Positions 40,101-53,300 of a DNA stretch of 64,000 nt are shown piece by piece. A program made the translations under genes and the position numbers. This stretch comes from Sebastes aleutianus. Lineage: Eukaryota > Chordata > Actinopteri > Perciformes > Sebastidae. The DNA is taken from assembly GCA_916700875.1 (NCBI GenBank), contig CAKAKS010000060.1:3147334-3211333 (forward strand). The letters are read 5' to 3'. How positions within the stretch are numbered: the first letter of the stretch is position 1; each line of letters opens with the position of its first letter. The notes below the pieces were generated by a model. It was not told the DNA's origin, did not search any database, and worked only from the letters and a program-made list of their open reading frames with translations.

Positions 40101-43100
40101 CCATTGAGAAAACGAAATTGGTTGGCTACCCAAATGGAGGTCAACATTATTAAAAATGGGAGAGTGAAGATACCAGTTAGACAAAATTTTACAGTGCTTT
40201 TCGGCAAGACGCCAGGTAGAGATTACTTATAGTTACACTTATAATTGAGCCAAATTTCTCTTTTGATTGTTTGAGTGAAATGTTGGAGTATATCAGGTCT
40301 TGTAACCTGTGAGGGTGCACCATGTTCTCTTCCATTGGCCTCCAAGACACCCGAGAAGCAGGATTTAACCATTTTGAGACAGGACGCAGTACAATCGACC
40401 AATGAAACCACTGGAAGTTAGGTACACGAGGCCCCCTTCATCTTTTGGCCTTTGGAGAGTTAATAGTTTCAGTCTTGACTTTCTATTCCCCCATATAAAC
40501 CTCAACATTAAAGAATAATTTTTTTTACAGTGGTCTTTAGGTGGTTGTAAAGGTACCATTGAGCCGAGAAAGTTGATTCTTGGGAGGACATTAATTTTAA
40601 CAGTGGAGATGCGAGAATGGAATGATAATGGGAGGGTTTTCCATCTTTGTAAATCTGCTTTCTTCTCTGTCACAAGTACGTTGTAGTTGTTTTTTATAAT
40701 GTTTGCAATTGAAGGGAAGATTGACACTCCTAAGTATTTGATGTTCTGAACCACCGGAATATTGGATATGGAGGTCAACTGTCTTGCTGAAGCATTCAGT
40801 GGGAGTAAAGCAGATTTAGCCCAGTTAACTTTATATCCCGAGATCTGGCTAAAGCTGTTCACTATATTTAGCAGATGGGTAAGAGACCGATCATCGTCAT
40901 CCATTGTTTGTGGTTTGTCAGCTGTCTCTTTGGGCTTGGAATTGCGGAGTCGCGTCGACATTATAATAGGCGAGGCAGGCAGAAATTAATCTGCTTGTTT
41001 GCAAGTTTGACTGACTAAAACGAGGTCTGATCAAAGGTTTTGTAGCAGAAAAGTTTGGGGAGTTCGGGCAGAGGGAGATCTACTCCGCCATCTTGATCAC
41101 GTCACCTGCCTGACCTGATTTCTGTCTTGATCTTTTTGTCATTGTTGCCATCTCTACCTTCCCTGTCATCACCAGCTTTTCATATGACATCTATTCCACC
41201 TCTCCCGCTTTGCTCCCACTTAATGATTATCACTCTAGTGGAAACACGCATCTTGGCCCCATGAGAAATGGCCTCCTGTACCCAACCATCTTTCCCATAT
41301 GTTCTACACAAGTACACACTTATTCCGTAATGCAGCTGCCACATACCCGTCGCCATGATGGCGATAACACCTTACTGGAGCTCCTCCATATGCCCTCACT
41401 CACTCTCACAAACATTCAACTTCAAATGCATCTTTTCTTACCTTTCTCCACTTCCTGTAAACAATCTCTGTCAACAGACACTGATCCTCCACTTCACCCA
41501 GGGATTGACCCTCATGGAAAAGCAATCCCCTTCCCCTGTGATTTTTTTTTCTTGTTGCAAACTCAACAGTCACACTTGCTCTTATGGATTTTTTCTTAGT
41601 GCTTACACTCCTAAACGTTGTTTTTCACCCACCACTTGCTGTCATTTCAGTCTGGGATGTCAGTAGTTCAATTTTCAAGTTATTTCCCCCTCTCTTACCC
41701 CTGCATCTTACTCATCCCTGCTCAATTTCTAGGATTCTCCAAACATCCAAAACTCAATTCAAATTTCACTGGACTCTTGCTTCCCTCAAGGCTAATTAAA
41801 AAAAACTCCACTGTTTTCTATCTGAAAGTCTTTCCCATTTCAGATTCATTGGTGGTCAAAGCACCGTACTGTACACTACCGGCACTTCAGGGTTTCTGTC
41901 AGAAAAGTTGTTCGGACAGGCGGCGCCAACCCAACATTTTTATACTTTTAAATAACAAAGTAACGGGGGACTTTTATTGTGAAGAATATAGGAAATTAAA
42001 TGTGTTTATCATCATTTTACAGCAGCTCCTTTGACCAGTAGTCACAGCCATGGTTACACACACACGCACTGAGTTAGTCCTTAAAGGAGTTTGCTAGTTG
42101 TATGACATATTGTAGTTTATAAAACATCTTAAAAATACATAATTCCCCGATGCTTTTACCCGACGGGGAGTCAATTTAGGCCTGGCAGGCTCCCGGGCTT
42201 GCAATACACTGGCGGAAACTCTGCACTTATTACTAAGATTGACAGACTTCCTAAATAATACTTTTCCCCCCTTGATTATATTATATATTTTAACATTATA
42301 CTGTACTTGAGATCTTAAGGTGAAATTACAACTGTGCATTGCCTTGCATTGTCTACATCATGTTATAATAAATCACCAGGAGCCATCAGGTGGTGATATT
42401 CACAAGAGAACAGTTTCTTACTCCTACATATGTTATTATAAATCATAATAAATGACTCCCCAAGGGGTGTAAGTACTCAAAATGTATACCTATAAATGAA
42501 AGTGTACACTCTTGAGCAGTTCCCAAGTTAACGACAGAAACTTGCATTTGACTCGCCCACAAAGTCGTAAATACCTCCAGTCTGTTGATAAAACAAAACA
42601 CCAAAAAAAGGCAAATATATCCATATAATCTTCTATTTCTTCATAAAACTGTGTACATTGAAATAGAACCCATCATGCCTAGACCACTAACAAGAGCAAA
42701 GCGTGAAGTGTATGTTTACAACTACATGATGTTATCCCCACTTCAGACACATTATACAACTTTTACACTTACTGAAGACAGACCAAATGCAGTATCTTTC
42801 TATCTTTAAAGTGATATGATGATGATGATAATCTCAACTAATCACTGTGTGAAATGGAGCTGCAGAATCCAGCTTGCTGTAATTGTTAGTACTCAGTCTA
42901 TAAATCTCCCAGGCCTTGCAAATAAATAATTCATTTAGTGGGCAAAGCAGCTGAGTTCTACCAAATGATATCTGCATCCCCGTCCAGGGGAACACCACAA
43001 CCTCAATTTGCTTTTGACTGTGATAGGTGGAGATCATATCATCATACATTTCTCTCAAGATTTTCAGTGACTAGAATGAGACACTGGAGGGGAGCTTTAA

Positions 43101-46100
43101 CAGCAAAACACGTACATAGCAGCCATGGTTAATGTCTTGTATGCGCTTTATGTTCTCTTACAGACTAAAGGCGTACCACTGTTCCCGTGCATGGACTGCA
43201 GCTGTGTATTCAAGAAGTTGGGCAGTCTGAATGCCCACATCAGCAAGATGCACATCTCTGTGATTGAGGTGCCCTCCAGCACTGCGGTAAGAGAACAGCA
43301 TGCAGAACACATGAGCAAAAATGTTGTTACAGTACACTTATTCGGCCCAGCATCCACTTTGAGTATATTCAAGGATGTTAATTCTTTTGACCCTGGTGAA
43401 TGAGGTTAATGCTGTTAATGCACTTATTCTTAGAAACAGGGACAGATGCAGGGCACCGCAGCCTCTTTAGCCCAACAGCAGATAAACAGAGGACATCTAG
43501 TTTAAATATGCAACTATATTTAATTCTGAATTTAAAATCCCACTCACTGTATTTCCTTTATAAGCCATTGCTTCTTTTTCCAAAGATGTTTTTATCTTTC
43601 TCATTACTGGCAAATAATGATGCTGTCTTTTTTTTCCCATTGCCATTTCAGTACTTCCACAATTTCCCTTTGCCAAAAACTCTAAAAGCTTCCGCTTCAT
43701 TTGCACTAAAAGAGCTGCAATCTCTTCCATTTTAAGGCTGTTAAACAATTTCCATTCTGCTATAAATCAAGCAAATTGGACCTGTCATACAGCCCAAAAT
43801 GCAGCATAGAGCCTGCCAAGCTTCTCAGCGATAACCTCCGTTGGTAATAAATAATAATAAGAAAATAATCCGTGTGTTGGAATGATCAGATGAGATGAAG
43901 ATGAAAAATGAGATGTTTTTCCTCTTGAATTTACTTGTTGGTATGCTTTCCTCACGTCCGTTTCTCTTCTCGTGCACTGATTCGCTTAAGGTGAACAGCC
44001 AATCAGAGTGATATCTCTCACCTACGAGCTGAATTGGCCAAAAAGCCTCCGACACGGACTGACTAGAGCTGACGCTGCGGGACGCACCGCAAAAACTAGG
44101 TCGACAGACGCTCACCCACGGCCCCAAACTGGCCATCCTGATGGTCGGATGCAGCCGACCATCAGCTTGGTGTGTCAGGGCTTCCGTGAGGGCACAGTGT
44201 CTCGCATGTAGGGGCACATAGACATCAACTAATTTTCTAGCATGCACTGTATTGCGTTTTCTCCACTGGAAGGGCACCCTTGAGGGCTCTGCATCACATT
44301 TTCTCCATGTTAATCACTTTATCATGTTTTATCTACCATAGGTGCATCAAAGAGGGTACTTTTATGGCATTTCTTTTTGAACATGGGGGTACCCCAGGAA
44401 TCCACCAGTGTTAAAATGCTACATGCCACATGTCCTCAGATAAACTAACCTAGTATAAGTAACCATAGCCACTGTCTGTATTTATTTAATTGTCTGTGTT
44501 TGCATTAAGCATGATAAATGAAAGTGTCAGTGATTCACACAGATGTAGACACTAATTAACATTTTGTTCAATAATGCCCAGTGCTCTGTTAATTTTATGC
44601 TCCAGAGAGCTCCTACTAAAAATTAGTCAGCTTTCAAATTGCAGCCTGTCCTGATCTTGTGAATGACCCTTTTGTCAAATCGGTCCTCGTCTTCTTTCTT
44701 TCCTCCTTCTCGCTCCATTCCCCCATTCTTTGTCTCCCTTAGGAGACGGAGACGACGGGTCAGGCTCCTGGGGGATCGGAGGGCGGCGAGGGGGTGACAG
44801 ATGTCATCCAGCAACTTCTAGAGCTGTCTGAGCAGGTCAGCGGGGAGACAGTCCAGCCCCAACCTCCAGAGCCAGCTATTGCCATGGAGACTGCCATCAA
44901 TCAGGACATCCTTCAGGTGAGCAAAGGGCATTCATCCACACTAAATAAATTACATGATCAGCACAGAACTCATCAGTATTCAGGGCCCCATAGACTGACC
45001 ACATGGGAACCACATGCCTCAGACCAGACCTAGAGTATATGATTCAAATATTAATCTTAAAGTAACGAGTGCACCACTTCAGCTCCAATCCCCCAGTGTG
45101 ACATGCACTCTTGAAGATGTGAGGATGGACAAAAACTCCTCATTTGGAAAAATTCTCCTTGTCTTTCTCTGTGTCTGTGTGTGTGTGTGTGTGTGTGTGA
45201 GAGGGACTTGCAGTTAGGCACAGGAGCACACAAATGCACAACTCCACCTACAGTTTGATGAGTTTAGTCATCATAAAGTTAGTGGAACCATTTATGTGGA
45301 AATGATTAGGCTGGAGACCGGAGGACCCACAGTGGGATGATATTTGGACACGGAGAAGGAGATGAAAAGAAGAAAGTTTTCTATAAACTCACTGAAAATG
45401 TCCCTGAAATGATTTTAGTTAGAAACCAAATTATATTCTCTGTCAAGTTGCTTTTCTTTGGTGACTGAATGGCAGGATTTTGCTGCTTGTGGAAGCATGA
45501 TCCATCCAGGAGAAAGGAGACAGAATAATAATGAATTTGTACCAGGAAACTTTATAAATGCCTTGGGTACTGCAGGAGTTGAATAGAGCCTCTGCTCTCC
45601 AACACAAAAGGATGTGATTGTCACTGAGCTTTGGTTCTGGACCATCACATCGCCAATGTTTTGTCAATGTTTGCCACAATATTTCAAGCCATACCTCAAA
45701 TTGTTGAATCTATAATAATAATTCTATATGTGATTAAGTTTGGTATTTCTTTTTAAGAATTGAGAAAACATTCTGTTGTAAGGTTTGACTGTCATTTCCA
45801 TAACTGTATTTTGTTGTACATGAAGGCATTTTTAAGCCATGGTGTTTATTTCTGTTCTGTTTCTGCAGCAAGCTCTGGAGAACAGCGGGCTGAGTGTGGT
45901 CCATCCGCAGAACGACGCCACATCCCGAGAGTCCCAGAACCAGACAACCGAGGTCGCTGCTGGAGAGAGCAAGAAAGCACAAGGTCCCGACAAACCGGTC
46001 AGGGAGAAGAAAAGGAGCATTTTCAAGAAACCTATACAAATGCCAGGTAGGAGGGGACATTACAGAGCATTCACACAAGCATTGCATCACAATGGCAAAC

Positions 46101-49100
46101 TCATGAACATCGAATAACATTTTGACTCCTTATGAATATGTGTTGAAGCTCAGTAGGTTTGGTATTGCTTTTCAGTCATAAACTTGGATTCTCTCTTTGG
46201 GAAATTTGCAAATGTGAACCATGTTGCAGAAAAGATTACTCAGTAAAGCAAAAACAATCTACCAATTATAACTTAGAAATGATTTACTAAGTAAATATAC
46301 TGTTGCAGCGGTTGCAGCTTCAGAAATACATTTAAAAGATTGTCTGGTCTCATCTGCATTCATATAATTATGAAATCTGCTGTTCAAAGTAAATAAGAAA
46401 ATCTGTCTTTTTTTTTTTTAATGATTTACAAGGATTAATTTCATAATGAAAGCAGCTTCCAGTTGCAGCACCAGGCTATTGACTGACATAAACACTGGAC
46501 AGCTGCTTCACTCTGCCTTCCTTTCCCAGGCTCAATCAGGGAGGAGAATGGCGTTCGGTGGCACGGCTGCCCGTACTGCTCCAAGGAGTTCAAGAAACCC
46601 AGCGACCTCGTCCGCCACATCCGCATCCACACTCACGAGAAGCCTTTCAAGTGCAAACAGTGCTTCAGAGCTTTTGCTGTCAAGAGCACCCTCACGGCAC
46701 ATATGAAAACGCACACGGGCATCAAGGCCTTTGAGTGTCAGTGCTGCCTCAAGTGCTTCTCCACTTCTGGTAGCATGAAGGTACACATGCGTCTGCATAC
46801 AGGTGAGAAGCAGGTCCACTACATGAAAGGGTTAACAAACTAAATTTCGACATTTCGAACGCACTTTTTTCACTTTATTGGCTTATTCCTCACGTCGGTT
46901 CAACACAATCAGTAAGCGCATAAGTCATACATGAGCTTTCAACATATTTTCAGATTCCTGGCAGCCTCTATCATTTAGTATTCAGCTATATGTTACGATA
47001 AATTATGCAGCAAATGACAAAAGCTGGACATGTGTAAATATAGTGGTGCTGCTACAGCTAGAGCCCTCATTTGCACTCACTTGTTTGCAATCATTCAGTA
47101 TTTGCCTCTTCTAAGAGAGATTAACTTAACGAATCATCCCCTGGACATGAAATGTCAGCATTAGTGTGAACAAACAGAACTGTAACACTTTAATTATTAT
47201 GTGCATTAGTTTTTGTCTCTCTAATTGCTATGTAATGGCACTGTCAATGTTAGGTGTTTACTTTAGCTTTGGTTATGTGTTAGCTCTAAGCTAAGGCGTC
47301 TGATAGATATGTTCTCAGCTGTATTTCTCACCAAGGCGTTGTGCTTATACAGTTTCACATCTTTGTCACATTTCCTTGTGCTGTAATTTGGTTTCTTAGA
47401 AATCTATATTGTCTCCTGCTAACTGAAAGGCTTTGTAACCTTTTGTAGACAAAAAAATTAAATAAAATTATATGAGCTTGCTTACATTTTTGGTTTATGT
47501 GTGAGTTTCATATTTATTTAGATTGGCTTAGGGATAGTGAATTCTCATATATTTTGTGTAGCTTATTTATTGATATATCTTTTGATGTTTGTATCAAAGT
47601 ACATGTGTCAGACTCAGTCTAATTCTCTAAATACTAATTCTCCAAAAGTGCTGTTTTTCCCCACTCTGCCTAGGTGTACGTCCTTTCCCCTGCCCTCACT
47701 GTGACAAGATCTTTCGTACATCGGGCCACAGGAAAACACACATCGCTTCTCACTTCAAAAGCTTGCAGCAGAAGAAGCACAAGTTTCCCCGAAAAACCAA
47801 CAAAGCCAAAGTGTCCAAGAGTAACCTACCTCTGCCTGATATCCCCCTGCAGGAACCCATCCTCATCACGGACTTTGGTAAGGGCATATGTTGAAAGGCA
47901 CGTGTGTTTACACGATCGTACACATACTTTTTCAGTTGTCCTTGGGATGAAGGGGAATGCATTAGGTTGCTTTCTTTCGTGTATGTTTCTCTGCACAAAA
48001 TAAGATGTCTTTTCACTAGGAACACATTTTGCTTGTTCACGTGTCACTTAACAGGCCTCATCCCATCCCAAAACCCCCGCCTGGCTTTCCAACAATACCT
48101 TGAGGTGGTGGGCAGTGACCGGCCATACAAGTGCCAGTTCTGTAGTAAGGCCTACAAGAAATCAAGCCATCTGAAACAGCATGTCAGGTAAGGCTTCTTT
48201 ATAACATTGCATGTCCAGTACAGAATGTAAAAGAGTTTAAGCAATGTGACTCCAGAGAGGGCCATTCGCGTTTTCATATCGGCGACCGTAGCTCTCCAAC
48301 ACGCTTGGCACACAGGACAGGCTTCAGTTGGTTGCAATCTGCAACCTCAACACTAGATGCCACCAGATCCTACACACGGCTCCTTTAAAGGTCCTTTAGA
48401 GACACTTACCTTTAGTCAGTCATGTATAAAACAGAATATTAAGAATGAATAGCCTAATAACTCCGCTTCTCTGACCTATATATCTCTGTTGAACTTTCTA
48501 GCATTTGCATTATGACAGACTTCCAGCATTTGTCTTCCTTTCAATATTGAGAGGTTAATCTAAATGATGGCGCTGTCATCCTCGCAGCCTTTAGTGACAG
48601 TTCCCTTGTTTCACTGATAACTGGAAAGGCACCACTTTAGTAAAACGTCAGGGAATTTGATTCAAATTGGCCAAGTAATAAATTGCCGTGACTGTTCGCA
48701 CCAAACCATGCATAGTAACTTTCGTAACGATGTTTTCTGTTTATCCATGGGGGGAAATGCAGTTTCTTGCCTTAGCTCAGTGTTGCCATCCTTTTATCCT
48801 CCCAGGTCTCATACGGGAGAAAGGCCATACAAGTGCGTGCAGTGCAGTCGGGGTTTCGCCTCCTCAGGAGTCCTCAAGGCTCACATCAGGACCCACTCGG
48901 GCCTAAAGGCGTACAAGTGTCTGATGTGCGACACCACGTTCACCACCAGCGGCAGCCTGCGACGCCACATGACCACACACAGTGACATGCGACCTTACAT
49001 GTGCCCCTACTGTCAGAAGACCTTCAAGTCATCACCCAACTGCAGGAAGCACATGAAGACACACAGGTTTGGGCTTTTTTTTTCTGCGTGTTTGTTTGTA

Positions 49101-50275
49101 GTTTTTTTCGTTTGTTCTTTTATACACTTTTTGCCATGGACTTTCTGTACAAACCAGAAAGTCACACTAGACACACTAAAATATTAATCTAAGTTTCTGC
49201 CTTTCTTGTTCCGCCAAACCAGGTATGAACTGGCCCAGCAGCTGCAGCCCCAGTCGACAGATGACCCCTTAGGAGGGGGCAATGTGGCCCATGATATGCA
49301 GGTGGAAATAGAGGGAGATTCCCTCCAGCAACCCCCTGCTACCTCAGCAGAGCAGCAAAGTATGCTGGGACTGGGCCAGACAGAGGTTGTGAATGGAAGT
49401 CAACAAGTGACACTGGAGGCACCCCTGACTGACCAAGCCCTTGTACAAGGAGAAGGTAAGCAGGAGCGGGTCCAGAGAGGTGGCTCGTCATAGATGGATT
49501 ACTGAACGGGCCTACTGGGTACAGGGCCAGGGTCCCTGGACCAGAGCGTCTGAATGGATTAACTGTTAATCTTGTAGGAAAGTCAACCCAAATGTTTATA
49601 AAGAGACACACATTACCCCAAGGAGATGCAAAGAAATATGTGGCATCCCATCATGCCCTGAAATTTGACCTTTCTCAAGAATGTTTAAGATTGAAACCCT
49701 AGCCCAGAAAAAAAAGGCCAAAAATATCAGATGTGCCATTATGTTGCAATGAAAATGTCTGTCTTTCTGAAGAAAAAAAAGAGCGACATCCATCTTCAAA
49801 GACCAGGACCTGGTTTCAGAAAATAGAGGTCATCACTGTCCTTCAGAACCAAGCGGATTAACATGTTTTTCATAATCAACGTTTTGTTGCTAGTTTAGGA
49901 TTGGCTTTTCTAAAACTACCTTCATGTGTAAAATGCATGTTTTGTGGTCAGGTTCAGGTTTTTTTCTATACCCAAGACACTGTTATTATGGATAAGTGAC
50001 TCGTGTGACGTAATCTGCTGTTCAACTACACTTTAAGTCCATAGTACGTTTTTCACCTTAACTAGAAGCAGAACATTTGACATGTCATCTCTATCCGTCT
50101 TTGTCCTTGACTAACCTATCGTATTGCTCTGCATCTCTTTCTCTGTGGCGGCAGACTCGTATGTGACTACCCAGCATGCTTTGCCCCAGAATATCAGCCA
50201 GTTTGAGACACCAGCACTTCCTCAGCCTGCCTTTGATCAGCAGGCTCTAACGCAAGGTACACACACACGCACGCA

Positions 50276-50314
<39 letters not shown>

Positions 50315-53300
50315 TCTGTCTCACTGATTTCCCTCATGCATGCTTTTCCATTCTGTAGAATCGGATTTCACACTATCATGTCCGTAATGCATGAAAATAG
50401 ACTATTTGCTGTGTGTTTATGTATGACAAAGAAGTAGAATATCTTTGTGTACTGTCATCTCTTATTGTGCAAAATGTATGTTTTCTGATTGAAATATAAC
50501 CTCGACAAATAGACAAATGAGCTGTAGCAAGTTGCTCATCGTTCCAGTAATTACCCTGCAGTGTACGAGTTAATTGATTGTACAGTGTGCAGATGTTCAA
50601 GAAACCACCTTAGTAATGAAAAATCTTTCACTTTAGATTATCATTAAAAAGAAATCCAACATTAATGGTAGAATAAACTTTCTGTGAGCTTCACACGTCA
50701 GAGGAGACAGCAGCTGTTGGTTGTGGGGGAAAAGCCAGTCTCACTACAATTCAAACAGTTAATTTGGTCATAGAGAGACACACACAGATGGTACGTGTAC
50801 TATCTCAGTGCTTTCTTCCCTCTGCATTGTATAACTCTTAATCCAGTGTAGTGCTCTCAAACATATGGTTGGTACTTTACTCCCACCAGCACCAACCACA
50901 GTTCCCAGCCAGTTGGCATAACTGACTGTTGTTGGCAGCCCGGATACTGTGGAATAACAACAGTGGGCACTGGCAGCAAACATCTCTCAGGCAGATCTAC
51001 CTTTTCCTTGCTCTCAGGAGGCACTACACCCTTTTTATCTGTCCAGAACAGACTCATCATTCTCACATGGTCTCGAGTGCCATTGAATTTTCAAGGGCAC
51101 ACAGCACATGTGCCTGTGCAAGAGGACACTTGAGCAGCTAATCATATTTTAACCCCCAGTGTGCCACTGCAATGTATAAAGCATTTGTATGTAGTTGTTA
51201 GTGCTATAACTTTGATCCCTGGGGTTTTATGTGAGAAACCCTGTATTGTTTTTGTAACTTAGTGTGTTTGCTCACAGCAGTCATCAGTTTACCTCAAGAG
51301 TCTCACTTGGTAAATTGCTGCAGCTCAAAGATCACAGGTGCTGTGTTTTCATATTCGGGGCTCTTAAACTGTCACAGAATGAATGATGAATACCCAGACT
51401 GTCAAACTGCTAACATTTTTAAAAAAAAATCACAAAAAGGAGCTTCAGACAGTATTTCTTTGTGGATTAAGCAGAGGTTACTTTTGTTCTGACATATCCA
51501 TGTAGGCACAATTTGAAAGCGTTTCAAATTTGAAATCATAGCTTTGAATGGTTATATACTGATTTTTAAATTCCATCAAATATAACCAAACTTCATTTAC
51601 ATTTCAACCGAATATTGAAAGACAGAATTTCAAAGGATAGTTTTAGTATTTTCAACCCATAAAACGAGCCCTTAGATGGATAACTTGTTTGAATGCGCAT
51701 TGTCTTGAATGCATTTATTGTAATTTGCTTTGGAGAGAAGTGTCTGCCAAATGAATGTAATAATGTAATAACGTTATGAATCCCCAGAGTGGAAACTAGT
51801 TTGGTCACCCATGCACAATAACATATAACAAGAGATTCACAAAGTCAGACAGCTCACAGCAGACAACACTTACACACAAACCAACACATACTCCAGGAGA
51901 ACATTAGTGTAGCTCAGGAGCCCACCTAGCCACTAAAAAAAAAAACAATACTATATATTAATACAATCAATGTATTAATAAATTTAAAAAACAGACCATA
52001 AGTGATACACCTAAAAACAGGACTGGTAAATATGAAATAAAACCTTTAAGATTAACAAAGGCATATAAAAACAAGACCAAAATTATGTTGAAAACACAAA
52101 TTATCGCTCAGGAAAAAGGCAAGTATCTAAAACCGTCGTTCCAACTATCACTTTTTAATATCATCACCCATAATCACTTGGGCAGGAGCAGATAAATCAA
52201 TAAATATAGATACTAAAGTATAGATACTTGATCGAATAACTTACTGCTGTTACATGTATCATCTGCACTACCTACTAGAATCAAAACGTCAGCAAATTAT
52301 GTGTTATTCGCTATATGCAGTGTGAACACAATGTTAGGTTACAGTAACACTGAAGCAGGAGTTAATGATCTCATCCCAGGTCGTTCAATCCATTTATTAA
52401 TGGCACTTCAACAGTTGTTCTGGTCACATCAAAGTCCTTGTCTAGTGCGTTTTGTAGTTTTTAGACCGTTTACACACAGATTTCTAACAATAACAGACCT
52501 AAGGCTGTGCATCATCTCGCATATTTCTGCTGCAGGTTGTATTCCCTATGCTGGTCAGCGATCAGTGTCAGCAGTCAACAGTTTCAATGAATGATGTTTT
52601 TTTGCTCAAAGTTCAGTAATTTAAAATCAATAAATGCCATCCTCCCTGCTGGCGGGCCAAGTTTGTGCCTGTTGTTTTGCTGTGTTGTGCAGAAGTTGGA
52701 TAAACACAAATGTTTTTTTCATAGTTATTATTTTTGCTGAGAGAAAGATTTGTGCTTTATTGACGTACCAACTGTATTTTTTTGCTGAGTTGTGGATCCA
52801 TTGTTGCTGTTAAATGCTGTGGCATCAGGTATTCTGCCTCTTATAGGTCTAGTGTTTTTATTTTAAATTCCTCAATTGCTTGCAAAATTGCATAGAGCCA
52901 GTATTTCAATCATCCAATGCTAGTGCCTTTTAAATCTGACCAATAACTCAAGAGACTTTTTATTCTCTGTCGGCTCCCATTCAGGCTTCACTATCACTGA
53001 ATCGAGCTACAATCAATCCCAGTTCTCCACCGTCCAGCAGCTGCAGGACTCCAGCACCCTGGAGTCTCAGGCCCTGTCCTCCAGCTATCACCCCCCAAAT
53101 CTGCTCCACGTTTCCAGTGCTGAGGTGGTGAGTCCTGGGCCTCCATGTGTGCCATTAGCCCTTTCCTACACTCACCTGGACTTCAATTCTCAGATTCAGA
53201 CAGCTGATATATTCACAGTGTCAGAATTATTTTTATTAATGATATTTAAGACTGATATCAGACTTTGGACCACAGGCTCCCCTTATAGTAGATGCATAGA

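Larger units (their letters stand above)
38939..41111 (-). mobile_element. L1-type LINE with internal deletion (2.17 kb)
   Basis: Bounded by a 12-bp target duplication. Read on the minus strand: a 5' UTR of about 150 nt starts at 41111 with CAAGATGGCGG (a YY1-like motif) close to its end. A start codon at 40961 then begins a frame that passes after about 25 codons into the C-terminal part of an L1 ORF2 reverse transcriptase. ORF2 sequence follows down to about 39258, then a 3' UTR with a G-rich tract, ending at a short A-rich tail next to the duplication. The ORF2 endonuclease and RT catalytic core are missing. It inserted antisense inside intron 6. Confidence 0.88.
33514..43163 (+). other. 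znf236: znf236 intron 6 (9.65 kb)
   Basis: The largest intron in the window. It contains a GCATGCTAA-type repeat (about 34740-34920), an L2 tail, a long-inverted-repeat element with a LINE fragment inside, and an L1 copy. No exon could be found between 33514 and 43163 that keeps the frame. Confidence 0.8.

Noticed and set aside
39603..40961. Minus-strand frames in intron 6 as a nested host gene
   Set aside because: They carry L1 ORF2 hallmarks, lie between target duplications and are interrupted by a stop and a frameshift.
43825..44277. 150-codon minus-strand frame in intron 7
   Set aside because: It overlaps a repeat-like GC segment I associate with a fish non-autonomous transposon; no known domain.
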